64,000 nucleotides of DNA from Vulcanimicrobiota bacterium (GCA_017307785.1 JAFKGI010000045.1:1-64000), one strand, 5' to 3'. Counted from the stretch's first letter, positions 26,997 to 38,700 are shown. The notes: a model not told the origin generated them from the letters alone. A program made the numbers and translations.

Positions 26997-28147
26997 GCGC
27001 GATCAGTCCCGGCGCGTTTCGGCGCCCCACCTTCTACGAAGGCCAGATCATCTCGGCCGCCGATCTGAATTCGGTCGTCATGACCGCTCAGGTCGCCATT
27101 GCCCAGCACGAGCGCTATCTCCATCTACCCGGCATCGCCGAAGGCTTGCAGATCGAAGGGATCGAGCGGACGACGTCGGGCGGCGAAACCTACCAGGAGG
27201 TGACCGTCAAGCCGGGGCTGGCGGTCGATGGCAACGGCAGGCATCTGGCGATCGCCACAGCCGAACGGCTCAGCGAAGACTTGTTCGACGATCTGGGTGT
27301 CGCCATCAACGATCCGCTGGCCTACTACCCGGTGTTCCTGTCGGGTCGGGACGAAACACCGGCCGCTTCGGGCGCCCCCACCTCGGGCTGCCGGGGCAGC
27401 GCGCCGACACGGATCGTGGAGATCGCCGTCATCGGCTTCGGCCGGGTCGAGGATGCGGCCGATCCCAACAATGTGGTAACGGCCGACGTTACGGCCGGCC
27501 CGGGCGGCGACGCCGGTACCGCGCCGTGGCGGGTCCTGCTCGGCTTCGTCCAGTGGAACAGTGCGCTCAAGCGCTTCAGCGCGGTCACCTCGAGCCATGA
27601 CGGCATCTCGCCCGCCTATGCCGGCGTGCGGGCCGACGAGGTGGTCGCGCGCGGTGGCAAGCTTGCTTTGCGAACGGCACCACGGACCGTCAGCGGCAAC
27701 CTCGCTGTCGAGGTCGAAGGCGGGGCGACCGGCGAACTGCGATTCGGTGCACAGAACAGCAGCGGCAATATCGTTCCGGTATTCACCGTCAACGCCAAGG
27801 GCGATCTGTTCGCGGCCGGAAAGATTTCCGGCGCCGTGCCGGGCGGGGCCCAGTTCCAGACCGGTTCGACTTTCGACGGCATGCTGCTGGCTCTGCCGCC
27901 GGGAGTCACCCAGGCCCAGGTCGACAGCGGAGCGGTGACGCTGCAGGCGCATGTGACGCCCCACTATGGCATCCCGGCATTGCCGCCGCCGGCTGCGCCC
28001 CACCGCTGGCTGATGACGCCGATCGAATGCCGCGTGGTCGATCGACGGGTCTATTGCCGCGTGCGCTGGACGCGAACGGATACCAACCAGATCCAGGAAA
28101 TGCCCGGCGTCTGCGACTACACGCTGACCGCCTTCACGAAGGCTTGA
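26993..28147 (+). CDS. fibre-like protein 3 (paralogue family)
   Basis: 384 aa, start in an ATGA overlap with the previous gene. The N-terminus keeps the family framework in a diverged form (RRPTFYEGQIISAADLNSVV ... HERYLHLPGIAEGLQI) without the cysteines. The second half looks like tail-fibre beta repeats: GKLALRTAPRTVSGNLAVEV, IVPVFTVNAKGDLFAAGKIS. This is the best candidate in the cluster for a true fibre or receptor-binding subunit. The assignment is inference from repeats and position. Confidence 0.6.
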   Translation: MSAISPGAFRRPTFYEGQIISAADLNSVVMTAQVAIAQHERYLHLPGIAEGLQIEGIERTTSGGETYQEVTVKPGLAVDGNGRHLAIATAERLSEDLFDDLGVAINDPLAYYPVFLSGRDETPAASGAPTSGCRGSAPTRIVEIAVIGFGRVEDAADPNNVVTADVTAGPGGDAGTAPWRVLLGFVQWNSALKRFSAVTSSHDGISPAYAGVRADEVVARGGKLALRTAPRTVSGNLAVEVEGGATGELRFGAQNSSGNIVPVFTVNAKGDLFAAGKISGAVPGGAQFQTGSTFDGMLLALPPGVTQAQVDSGAVTLQAHVTPHYGIPALPPPAAPHRWLMTPIECRVVDRRVYCRVRWTRTDTNQIQEMPGVCDYTLTAFTKA

Positions 28148-28162
28148 GAAGAGGAGGGTGCC

Positions 28163-28678
28163 TTGGCCAGCAAGATGGATCTGATCATCGCCGGTCCGGC
28201 CCGCCACGTCCTTGCAGCCGGCGTCCGCCAGGATGTGAGTGGACCGCAACCCGATGCAGCCGCGCTTGTCGGCGACGGGCTGATGATACGCGACCCCGTC
28301 AGCGGTGTAACGCTGCTGACCGTATTGGCCGAGCACCTGGCCGTGCAGTCCGTCGATCTGCGCGACGATGTCTTGATGATGGCGAGAGAGTTCATCCTGG
28401 TCGAGAACCTTCCGGAACAAGGCACGGCGGGTGCTGCCGTGCCGGTCGCGTTCAACGGGTCGACCATCGTCGTCAACATCCCGGCCCAGGCTCCCGAGGG
28501 CGGCGCGAAGGTCTGGGTCTATGTAAGCGGTGCGGCACAGCCGATCGTCCATCAGCTCCAGATACCCAAGTTGGCGACGACGGCATCGGAGCCGCTTGTG
28601 CTGGCGAGCGGCATCTACTGGGCACTGGTGCTGGCGCCGGGCTGCAAGGCAGAGATCGTCAAGGCCACCATCCCGTAA
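28163..28678 (+). CDS. hypothetical eCIS protein, beta-rich
   Basis: 171 aa with a TTG start at 28163, chosen because GAGGAGG sits 5 bases before it; the next ATG (28175) is too far from that site. The sequence is beta-rich with hydrophobic patches (LVGDGLMIRDPVSGVTLLTV, NGSTIVVNIPAQAPEGGAKV) and one cysteine. I recognise no family. Its place between the fibre-like trio and the tape measure suggests a particle component. Confidence 0.6.
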   Translation: MASKMDLIIAGPARHVLAAGVRQDVSGPQPDAAALVGDGLMIRDPVSGVTLLTVLAEHLAVQSVDLRDDVLMMAREFILVENLPEQGTAGAAVPVAFNGSTIVVNIPAQAPEGGAKVWVYVSGAAQPIVHQLQIPKLATTASEPLVLASGIYWALVLAPGCKAEIVKATIP

Positions 28679-28689
28679 CGGCGCAAGCG

Positions 28690-30573
28690 ATGACCGAGGT
28701 CGTCATCCGTCACTGCATCCTGCGCGTGGTCCGGCACGGCGGCAGAAGCTGGGGGCCGGATCGCCGGGGCCTTGTCGATCGGGTGACGCGGATGCTGCCG
28801 CAGTTGATCGCGGCGCGACTGGAAGAATTGCTCGGCGAGGCCGACGGTGAAATCGCCGAGCCGATCCGCGTCGCGATCAAACTGAACGGCGTGGGTCCCC
28901 TCAGTGACGCCGGCTTGCGGGAGGCCGTTTCCGCCGCCCTCACGGCCGACAGCTTGCCCCTGCAGGCGGGCTCTGGATTGGCGCCGCCGCGGTCGGCGTC
29001 GCAGGCCGACCCAATCGCGGCGATTTCGGCGACACCATTGGAGGACGCCGGACTGTCCGCAGCGATGACGTCCCAAGGTCTGCGGGCACTGCTCCTGCGC
29101 TGGCGGAACCAGGGAGACTTGCTGCGCCGTCTGCGCGGCTTTTCGCCGGTGACGCTGCGGGCCTGGCTCACGGCCCTGGTCGAAACCGTGGATCGGTCGG
29201 CCGAAGAGCCCGAGGTCGATGCCGAGGTCCTGGCCCGGGAGGCTGCGACCATCCGCGATCGGCTGATCGAGGCGGGCGGATTGCGTGGTCACACCGATCG
29301 CCTTCGCCTCCTTCTGATGGTGGAACTCGCGGCGCGGCACCGGCGGCTGCCACCATCCGACAGGCTCTGGCGAATGATCGATACCGCCGTTCCGCCTGCC
29401 TCGACGCCAGCGCAAACGGCGGCGGCGGCAGGGGCGTTACCGGCGACGGAAGTCGATGCCGCGTCGCCGCCGGTCCAATTCTCAGGGCCTGACCAGGCCG
29501 TCCGTCGGGCAACGCCGGCGGCACAGTCGAGGCCGGTCGCGCCGACGCTGGGCAAGGATGTCGCGCTCTGTTCCGTGCTGCCGTTCCTGGTGCTCGGCAT
29601 GCTGCGCCGCATCGGATGGCTCGAGGTTGCCTCGGCCACCTTCGAGGCCCTTGCAATGCCCGATCGCGGGGCCGTCTTCGCAACGGCGCTCGCCTACAAA
29701 CTGCTGCCGCCGCCGCGCAAGGGATGGCATCGCAATCCAGAGATCCTGCGCACCGCAGCGGCCTTCGCCGGGCTCGATGTCGCGCCGTCGCCGGCGGCAT
29801 TCGAGGCCTGGCACCGCGACGCCGAGGGAGGGCTGAGCGCGATCGACGGGTTCGTGGTGACCGAACTTGCCAACGGACATGATGTCGAGCAGCCGCTGCT
29901 AATCGCCAGGCCGACCAATCATCTCGGTGCGGGATGGTTGCTGCTCGATGCCGATGGCTTGTTTCCGGTGGCGTGGGCCGGGGACGAAGGCAGCCTGCTG
30001 TCGAGTCTCGCAGAGTTTGGTCCATCGGTGGTGGTGGTGGTCAGCGCGGAGGCCGCCTCGCCCGAATTGATACGCGGCTTGATCGGAGCTCGGCGCGCTT
30101 TCGTGACGGACGCTCGGCCGGGACGCGGCGAAGACCTGCAACGGCTCGCAGGCATGCCCGGCATATGGACATCGGCGGCAGAGGCGTCGCCGGATCGCCT
30201 GCGCGCCGCAGCGAAGCGCCAGGCCGAGCTGGAGGCGGCCGCGGCCGGCATCAACCGCGCCTTGATCGCGCAAAGACCCGTGGTGCCGGGCCGTGACGGT
30301 CTGGACATCGAGCGCGCTGCGCTACTCTCGGCATCGACCGGGCTTGGAATGCTAGCCTGGACATTGTGGCGTGACCGCGAAGCGGTCGATCCGCTGCTGG
30401 CGCTGGACCGTTTGGGTGATCTCGACGGATCGGCCCGCTTCACCGAGGCGGCTGTCGCGATTCGCCCCGCCATCGGTCGCCGCTACCTCGACCTGAAGGA
30501 ACACAAGGTCCTGGACGACATCCCGGGAGTACCGTGGCTCGGAGGCCGAACGGTGACGTTCGTGGGCCCGTGA
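28690..30573 (+). CDS. eCIS tape-measure protein (Afp14/CIS_TMP-like)
   Basis: 627 aa. The N-terminus (VVIRHCILRVVRHGGRSWGP ... RMLPQLIAARLEELL ... EPIRVAIKLNGVGP) has the layout of the contractile-injection-system tape measure family. The second family block appears at DVALCSVLPFLVLGMLRRIGW, followed by RGAVFATALAYKLLPPPRKGW. The middle is Ala/Pro-rich and probably variable. These proteins set tube length and assemble with the AAA+ ATPase encoded next, whose ATG overlaps this stop (TGATG). Confidence 0.8.
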   Translation: MTEVVIRHCILRVVRHGGRSWGPDRRGLVDRVTRMLPQLIAARLEELLGEADGEIAEPIRVAIKLNGVGPLSDAGLREAVSAALTADSLPLQAGSGLAPPRSASQADPIAAISATPLEDAGLSAAMTSQGLRALLLRWRNQGDLLRRLRGFSPVTLRAWLTALVETVDRSAEEPEVDAEVLAREAATIRDRLIEAGGLRGHTDRLRLLLMVELAARHRRLPPSDRLWRMIDTAVPPASTPAQTAAAAGALPATEVDAASPPVQFSGPDQAVRRATPAAQSRPVAPTLGKDVALCSVLPFLVLGMLRRIGWLEVASATFEALAMPDRGAVFATALAYKLLPPPRKGWHRNPEILRTAAAFAGLDVAPSPAAFEAWHRDAEGGLSAIDGFVVTELANGHDVEQPLLIARPTNHLGAGWLLLDADGLFPVAWAGDEGSLLSSLAEFGPSVVVVVSAEAASPELIRGLIGARRAFVTDARPGRGEDLQRLAGMPGIWTSAAEASPDRLRAAAKRQAELEAAAAGINRALIAQRPVVPGRDGLDIERAALLSASTGLGMLAWTLWRDREAVDPLLALDRLGDLDGSARFTEAAVAIRPAIGRRYLDLKEHKVLDDIPGVPWLGGRTVTFVGP

Positions 30574-32753
30574 TGACTCTGGTCGCCAATCCGGAGCCCT
30601 TGATGTCCGACCGGTCGCCGGACAGGGAACTTGCGGTCGAGCATCTGCTGCTGAGGCTGCGCCCCATCAATCGAGCCCTGAAGATGGCTGCCGAAAGCCG
30701 CGCGGCGATCGGCGCCAAGCTGATGCGCCCCGATGTTCGGCAGAGTTGCATTACCGAACAGCATGTCCTCCAGTTGTTTGCCGAAGCCGACAGGTTTTCC
30801 AAGGCGGCAAGTGCGTTGCCCTTCGATCTTCAGCCGACGGCCGACGAATCGCGCCAGGAGGAGCGACTGCGCAACGTGGCAACGCGGCGCGGCTGGAGGC
30901 TGCCGCTCGATACCATGGCCGAGCAATTCGACCTGACGTCCTTCGAGACGAATGCGGTGCTGGTTTGCGCCGCGCCACAAGTGTCGAACGCCTATCATCG
31001 CATCTACGCCTACATTCATGACGACCTGAACCGTCTGGCGCCCAGCCTCGAACTGATCATCGGGCTGCTGTCATCGAGCTTGATCGAACAGTTTGCGCAC
31101 CGCGAGAAGCTGGCGCCGCAGGGCCTGCTGTGCCGTCACGGCATTCTTCGCGCCGAGACCGAACCGGCCAATCCGCTGCATCGCGAATACAGGCTCGACG
31201 TCGCGGCCTTCGATGCGCTGGTGCGGCCCGGTGTCGACTGGCGCGGCGCCTTCCGCGATGCCGACCTTGTCGAAACGGCGTCGGCGCTGCCGCTGGCGAT
31301 CTTCCCCGATCGGCAGGAGCTCCTGCGGGTGACGGGGCTGCTGCAGACGGGCGGCCGATACGCCATCGGCCTGTGGGGCAAGCCTCACCATGGTGGCGCC
31401 GAGGCGGCTGCTGCCGTGGTGTCGGCGGCCGGCCGCATGCTGCGCCGCTTCCCGATGGAGCCGGCGGAAGAGCCGCACGTCGGCGAGTTCCTGCGGGTGG
31501 CCGAAGCTCTCGATGCCGTGGTCTGGATCGATGCCGACAACCTGCCGGGCCGTGAAGATGCGGCCCGGCTCGCCGCCCGACTGACGGCGCGCTCCGTGAG
31601 CGTCCTGACGACCGGCAGCGAGCCCTGGCGGCCGCTCGAATTGCTGAACGGCCGCGCCCTCATCGACGTGGTGCTTGCGGCTCCCGGCCGGTTGGAGCGT
31701 CAGAGGTTCTGGCAGGCCGCGGCGCCCGATGCCGGACCGCAGACCTGCCTGACCCTGGCCGACCGGTATCAGTTCAGCCCGGGCGCCATGCGCGCCGCTG
31801 TTTCGGCCGCCGAGCTGCATCGCCGCACGACCTATGGCGATGCCGATACGGCGTCCGACGTCTCGCTCGAGCGCGCCTGCCGCACGATCAGCCTGCGGCA
31901 GGTCTCCCAGTTCGCCAGGACGATCATGCCACGCCGTCGCCCGGAGGAGCTTGTCCTTCCATCCGACCTGCATCGGCGGGTCGTCGAGGTCGCCGGTTTT
32001 TACCGTGCCCAGGCGCTGGTCGACGAAGGCTGGGGGTTCGGGCGCCTGCTGTCGGGGGGCGGTATCAAGGTGCTGATGACGGGCGATAGCGGCACCGGCA
32101 AGACCGCCGCCGCAGAAGTGATCGCCGGAGAAGTCGACCGCGACCAGCCGATGCTGAAGGTCCATCTCGCCAGTGTCGTGTCAAAGTGGGTGGGCGAGAC
32201 GGAGAAGAACCTGGATGCGGTGTTCCAGCACGCCGAGGAAAGCCACGCCGTGCTGTTCTTCGACGAGGCCGATTCGTTGTTTGCCAAGCGTGGCGAGGTC
32301 GACAAGGGGTCCGACAGATACGCCAATCTCGAGGTTGGCTTCCTGCTTCAGCGACTGGAGGATTTCGGCGGTTTGGCAATCCTCGCCAGCAATCACAAGG
32401 ACCAGATCGACGAAGCCTTCATGCGCCGCTTTCAGGTGGTGCTGCACTTTCCCCGGCCGACACCGGGCGAGCGCCTGCGCCTGTGGCGCCTGGCCCTGCC
32501 GCCGCAGGCGCCGCTGGACGCCGACATCGACTTCGACCTGCTGCAGAAGCTCGATCTGACGGGCGCCGGCATCGTCAATTCGGCCCGGACCGCCGCGCTT
32601 CTGGCGGCCCTGGAGCAAGCGCCCGGTATCGGCATGGCGCACCTGGTTCCGGCGATCGCCCGGCAGTTCCAGCACGAGGCACGCTTGCTGCCGATGTCCC
32701 AACTCGGTCGTCATGCCGCGCTTGCGGCGGCGCCCCCAGCGCCACCCCCATGA
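30573..32753 (+). CDS. eCIS AAA+ ATPase (Afp15-like)
   Basis: 726 aa. The C-terminal AAA+ module has Walker A GDSGTGKT at 504-511, Walker B VLFFDEADSLF near 559-569, and a sensor stretch LAILASNHKDQIDEAFMRR. The N-terminal 450 residues contain a helical domain and a second, degraded ATPase-like fold (IGLWGKPHHGGAEAA, VVWIDADNLPG), as in two-part Afp15 proteins. It is needed for particle assembly, not injection, in known systems. ATG 30573 overlaps the tape-measure stop; an internal ATG at 30603 is possible. Confidence 0.9.
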   Translation: MTLVANPEPLMSDRSPDRELAVEHLLLRLRPINRALKMAAESRAAIGAKLMRPDVRQSCITEQHVLQLFAEADRFSKAASALPFDLQPTADESRQEERLRNVATRRGWRLPLDTMAEQFDLTSFETNAVLVCAAPQVSNAYHRIYAYIHDDLNRLAPSLELIIGLLSSSLIEQFAHREKLAPQGLLCRHGILRAETEPANPLHREYRLDVAAFDALVRPGVDWRGAFRDADLVETASALPLAIFPDRQELLRVTGLLQTGGRYAIGLWGKPHHGGAEAAAAVVSAAGRMLRRFPMEPAEEPHVGEFLRVAEALDAVVWIDADNLPGREDAARLAARLTARSVSVLTTGSEPWRPLELLNGRALIDVVLAAPGRLERQRFWQAAAPDAGPQTCLTLADRYQFSPGAMRAAVSAAELHRRTTYGDADTASDVSLERACRTISLRQVSQFARTIMPRRRPEELVLPSDLHRRVVEVAGFYRAQALVDEGWGFGRLLSGGGIKVLMTGDSGTGKTAAAEVIAGEVDRDQPMLKVHLASVVSKWVGETEKNLDAVFQHAEESHAVLFFDEADSLFAKRGEVDKGSDRYANLEVGFLLQRLEDFGGLAILASNHKDQIDEAFMRRFQVVLHFPRPTPGERLRLWRLALPPQAPLDADIDFDLLQKLDLTGAGIVNSARTAALLAALEQAPGIGMAHLVPAIARQFQHEARLLPMSQLGRHAALAAAPPAPPP

Positions 32754-35700
32754 GTCCGCCGCGCACGCGACCGCGACGGCCGAGCGTGACGGTCACGCAT
32801 GAAACGAGGCCGAAGGGACCCCCGCGCGCACCGCCTCGGCGAGACCCGTTGCAATCCGCCTATGGAAACAGCGTCGCCAATACGATCGTCTTCACCGACC
32901 CGCTCGTGATCACGGCGTCGCCGCCCAAGCCGGCCGACACGATCACCTTCGAGCCGGAAGTGATCACGGCCCGGCCGCCTCCTGCCGCTCCGAGCAAGAC
33001 CATCACCTTCGAGCCGGAAGTGATCACCGCCCGGCCGCCCCCTGCCGTTCCGAGCAAGACTGCCGTTCCGAGCAGAACCATAACGTTCGAGCCGGTGGTG
33101 ATTACCGCGCGCGCTCCGGCTCAACCGGAGAAGCCGCCGCAGACGGCAGGCAGCGAAGCGATCGTGCTGGCGCCCGTGACCATCTACGGGCGGGCGCCGC
33201 CGCGGGAAGCTGCTGCCAAGGATCCCGCCCCAGCTGCCAAGGTCGGCAAGGACGGCGAGGTGGTGTTCGAGCCGGACGTCATCGTCGGTCGCGCCCCGGG
33301 AGTTTCGGTAGAGGCGGGAGAGGGTCCTGATCAGACCGGTCCGCTCGGGAAGATGGCACCGGACGACAAGCGGCCTCCATCGGCGACCGATCTGAAGCAC
33401 GTAGACCCTGACGGCACGCCCAAGCCCAAGGCGACCGCCGGCGAGGAGGGCGAGGCCGTCGTTCCAGAAGGCGAGGACGAGGAGAGCGAGAGGAAGCCCG
33501 GCGCGCCGGTCTCGAAGGACGACAAGGTCTCGGAGGAGGGGCTGCCGAAGCCGGCCGCCGTCGCCCAGCAGGCGGCGGCCCCGCAACCGGCCGCCGCTGC
33601 CGAGAGCGGCGGCGTCGCCGACCTTGCCGCCTGGCGTTCGCGGGTCAGCGCGGCTACGGCCGCGACGCCACGGCCGACTTTGGGGTCTGCGCCGGTCGCA
33701 AGCGTCACGGTCATCTCGGTTACCGGCCGCGCCGCCGGTGCCAGGCACCGGGCCGGCGGCGCGGCAGTGGCGAAGGACGCCAGGAAGGCCGTGCGCCCGC
33801 CGCCCGAGGTCCCCAAGCAGCTTCCGCCGCCGCCGCCGACGCCGGTGCCGGCGGCGGACAAGCTGATCACCGACGCCTCCGACAAAGAAATGCCGGAGCA
33901 GAAGCTTCCTGTCCTCGAGCAGCGCGCGCCTGATGCCGCCGTGCCGACGATGGATACCGAGCTCGCCAGCGACATCGGCAGCAAGATCGAGATACCGCCG
34001 CCGGAGCCGAAGCCGGAACTGGCTCCCGGTGAGAAGAAGCCGCTGGACACCAAACAGGTCAAGAAGCTGAAGGACGCCAAGGCCAAGGAACCGGAGCCCG
34101 ACAAGCGGGCCAAGCCCGGCCAGCAAATGACCTTGAAGGACACGGCGCCCAAGCCGACGCCGGGCGTCGAGGTCGGCACCAAAGGGCAAAGCCGCAAGAA
34201 AGTGGCGCTGGTGCTGGCCGAACTGCTGCGCAGTCCGGATGCCGAAGCCGGCAAGATCGTGGCCGAATCGCGCCAGGAAGCCTATCCGCAAAGTGCCCTG
34301 GAGCGCGAATACCCGGCGCTCGGCGAAGAGAAGAAGGACGAGGTCGTCACCGACCTCAAGACACAGGTCGATCAGATCCGCGCCATTGCGGGGATCTCGG
34401 CCGACGAGCTGGACCAGGCGATCAAGAGCCGCGAGGAGTCGCTTCAGAAGCTCGCCGCCGGCGCCAAGGACGCCTTCGCCGACGCCGACAAGGAAGCCAA
34501 GGAGGAAACCAAGAAAAGCGGCGAGGAGGCCGCGGAGAAAATCGCCGGTGCGCGCGAGGCCATCGACGAGGACACGATCCAGAAGATGATCGCCGCGACG
34601 GGCGAAGCCGATCCGGAGGTCGTGAAGCTCAGGCGCGACAAGGGCTTGCGCGACCTGTCGCGCCGGGCGGCCCGACAGGACGTCTATTACGAGAAAACGG
34701 GTGAACGCCGGATCAAAGCCCTTGATGCGTCGCACACCCGGATGCGTAACGCCTACAAGAACGCCGCGAAGGCCGATCAGGAAAAAATATTCAAGAAGGT
34801 GTTCGACGAGGCCAGGAAGGCCAAGAAGACCGACGACGAGGCCAAGAAGCAGGCAACCACCCAGTCGGAAAGCGACGCCCTGCCGTACTTCCAGTGGGCG
34901 GCGAGACGGACGGAGGATCTCAAGCGGCAGTTCCAGGCGCTGACCACGGAGGCCGCCGGAACTACGAAGACCCACCGTGACGGCATGAAGACCGCCCTGG
35001 AAAGCGCCAAGGGATTGCTGCGCGACTGGGCCGAACAGAAAATCGCCGAGCAGGAGAGCTGGTGGGACCAGATCATCCGCATGTTCCGCGAATGGCGGCA
35101 GGACGCCGCAGACGACGCAGCGGCCTGGGAAGAGGCCCGCAACGAGGCGCTGCGCGACAGCCTGGTCGGCGATCTGCAGATGATCGACGACATCCATGCC
35201 GCCGCGGCGAGCGGCGTCAACATGCAGGCCTACATCCAGGAGCGTGGCCTGGACCAGGCCCAGTCGACGGTGCTGCAGACCTATTTCGGCGGCGACAAGG
35301 ACGCACCCCGCGACGCAGTCGGCGCGGTCGCCGCCGGCATGCGCATGCGCGTTCGAATGGCACGCAAGCCGGGCATCACCGAGTTCATGAAATCGGAGGT
35401 GATGAAGCGGCCGGACGGCGAATGGCGACAGCTCGGCAAGATCGGCAACGCCGAACGACCACCGTTCAACGTGGTCGGCCTCGGCTCCGACCTGCATGCG
35501 GCGATGGACCAGTGGGGGACCGACGAAGCCAAGATCTACACGGCGCTCGCCAACCTGACGCCGGTTCAGGCGCGGGCAATCCGCGCCTTCTACCAGACCC
35601 GCTACAACAGGTCGCTCGACGACCATCTCGAATCGGAGATGAGCGGCGCCGAATTGACGCGCGCCCAGGCGCTCCTCGAGGGCAATCAGACGCTGGCGGA

Positions 35701-38700
35701 CGTGGCGACCCTCCGGGAAGCCATGAGCGGTCCGGGCACCGACGAAGATGCGATCATGCAGGTGCTGCGGAACAAGTCCGCCGAGGAGCGCGCGGCGATC
35801 GTTGCCCAGTACAAGAAGCAGTACGGCGTCGATCTGAATGCCGAACTGAAGGACGAGCTCGACGACGGCTGGAGCAGCCATCACGACTACGACCGCGCCA
35901 GCGCGCTGATGGCCGGCGACACGGCCAAGGCCGACGCCATCGCGATCGACCAGGCCATGCATGGCGGCATCACCGGCGCCGGCACCGACGAAGGCGCCAT
36001 CACCAGGATCTACGAGCAGACCCGCACCGAGGTCGAGGCGGAGGCGGCGCGCAAGGGCTGGTCGACGGCCGAGATGGAAGCCGAGATCAAGCGGCGCAAC
36101 CTCGCAATCGAGCAAAAATACGAAACCAAGTACGGCGATCCGACCCGCAAGCTCGACGGCACGTCGGGCCAGCCGAGCGCGTTACGGGCCGCCTTCAAGT
36201 CGGAAATGTCGGATGCCGAGCTCGATCTCGCCAATGCGCTGGCCGACAACGACATCGTCGCCGCCGACGCCGCCCGCATCGGCGTCGAGAAGGAATCCTT
36301 CATCACCAGCGACGAGACGGTCAACAAGGTTCTCGAGTCGCAATATGCGCGGGCGCGCAAGGACGCCGAACGCGACAAGACTCTCGACCTTCAGTTCCGG
36401 GCCGAGGTCGATGCGTTGCGCGACAAGCCCTGGAGTCGGGAACAGTGGGCGCGCGAGCGGGAGAAGGCCAAGGGCGAGGTCGAGGCGACCGCCAAGGCGC
36501 AGGCCAAGCTCAACATGAGCAAGCTCGAGAACGCCTTCGACGACAAGTACAGCAAGTTCGGCAAGGGCGGCCTGCAGGTTCTGATCGCCTTCAACATGTC
36601 GGGAGACGACCAGGACAAGGCGTGGAAACTGATCAAGCAGGGCGGCGTCCTGGAGCCCGCACAGGAGATATTCTACGCCGTCAACGGCATCGGCACCGAC
36701 GTCGACGCCTTGAAGCGGGTTCTCAAAGGCAAGAGCCCGGCGGAAATCGACGCGATCAGGAAACAGTGGAAGAAGCTCTATCCCAACGAGCCCGACCTCG
36801 ATTCGCGCATCTACGAGGAAGTGGGCGGCCGCGATGAGCGGGACATGAAATGGGGCCTCGAAGGGGAGCCTCAGACGCTCGACGGCAAGATCAAGCGCGC
36901 CCAAGAGCGGATGGATTACGAGAAGACCGCCTACAGTCTCGGCAACAGCTTCTCCGGCGAAGAGCGCGCCTTCATGGAGGAGGAATACAAGGCGCTGGTC
37001 GAAGAGAAAGCGAGCTTCGAGAAGTTGTCGCTGTCGATGCCGCCGCGGCGTCCCGACGAGAGCAACGAAGTCTACATTGCACGCCTTCTCGACGAGACGG
37101 ACGCGCTCCGGGAGCCCAAGCGCCAGAACGAAAGCGACGACGAGTACGCGGCGCGTCTGGCCAAGGCCTCGAGCCAGGGGGCGCTGCTGGACAAGTACGC
37201 CTACTCCAAGGAGTCGTTCAACCTGCAGGAAGGCTACTTCGACCGCTCGGTCGAGGATCACCGCGCGGCGGTCGATTCGCTCGCCGATACCGTGGCCAAT
37301 ATCGCGGCGATCGTCGCGACGGTGATCGTCATCGCGGTGGCGTCCTTCTTCACGGCCGGCACCGGTGGAGCCGCGATCATCGCAGCACTGGCCAGCGCCA
37401 AGGTCGCCGCGGCCGCCGCGATCGCCGCCGCCGCCGCGACGATTGCCAGCAAGCAATTGCTCAAGGGAAAGGCGTACAGCAGACAGGAAATGGGCGTCGA
37501 CGCGATCGTCGGTGTCGTCGATGCGATCGCTTCTTACGCCACGGCGGGACTGGGCGGCGGCCTGTTGAAGTCGCTGCGCGCCGGAGCACCCGCCTCGAAG
37601 CTCGCCACCATGGCGTCCAATACCAAGATCGCGGGAAAGCTCGCCAAGGCGGCCGCCAGCGAGCGGCTGGCGACGCGCGTCTTCGCCAATGCCCTGGCCG
37701 AGGGAATGGAAGGAGTCGCCTCGACCCTGCCGTCGGCATTGGTCGGCAACGTCCTCGACGAGAAGAACTGGGCCAAGGGCAATCCGCTGACCAACATCCT
37801 CGGCGGCACCCTGATCCAGACCGGCATCGGCGCCGGCCTCAGCGGCGGCCTCGGAGGGCTGGGTGGCATCGGCAAGCATGTCGACGAGGTGGCCGACGCC
37901 TTGCCCCGCGGGCGCAAGGAGCTGGCCAGCGGACTGGCGGAGAACAGCGACCTCCTGGCGAAGCGCGGCGCGCCCGCCGACCGCCTGGCAGCCTGGAAGG
38001 GGTGGAAGGTCGACAATCCCGGGCGCCCCTACAAGGAATTCCTCAACGAATTCGACGCCGGCATTCTGGCCAAAGAGGTCGACGATTCGGCGCGTCACGC
38101 CCTGCAGCGGGAGATGCGCGGCGAGCTGCTGAGCGGCATTCCACCTGCGCAGCGCGGCCAGTTCGCCGACGTGCCCATCCATGTCATGAGCGACGCCGAT
38201 TTCCAGCGCTTCACCAAGAGCGCCAGCGGCAAGGCCGTCGTCGTCTTCGAGAACGGCATGCCGCGGGTCATCCTGCGGGAGGGCGCCGATCTCACGGCGC
38301 TGCGGGAGGAAGGCATTCACCTCCTGCAAAGCAGGGATCCGAAACTGGCCAAGAAGTTCGCCAAGATCGACGAAACGCGGCTGGCGAACTGGAAGAACCT
38401 CGACCTCGACGAACAGCTCGACCTTTACCACACCAAGCTCGATATCGAGCTCGACGCCCAGCAGCGGCTGGTCAAGAGCCTCGACGAGGAGCTGGCGGGG
38501 CTCGACGATCCGGCCTTGCGCAAGGGCCTGCTGGAGCGGCGCGAAGCGGCATTGAAGAACTTCGAGAATCTGAAGAACCGGCTCGACGAGGTGACGGGCA
38601 TCACCCCGACCGAGCGATTGAAGATCGCCAAGGGCGAGATCGATCCGCCGCAATATCTCGACCAGGAACCGCGGCTGTTCACGAAAAATGCCCATGATCC

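Noticed and set aside
32711..36115. Very long antisense frame (over 1100 codons) opposite the giant gene
   Set aside because: It mirrors the strong GC codon bias of the sense gene, has low-complexity composition and no domain. The same applies to the frame at 36182-39073.
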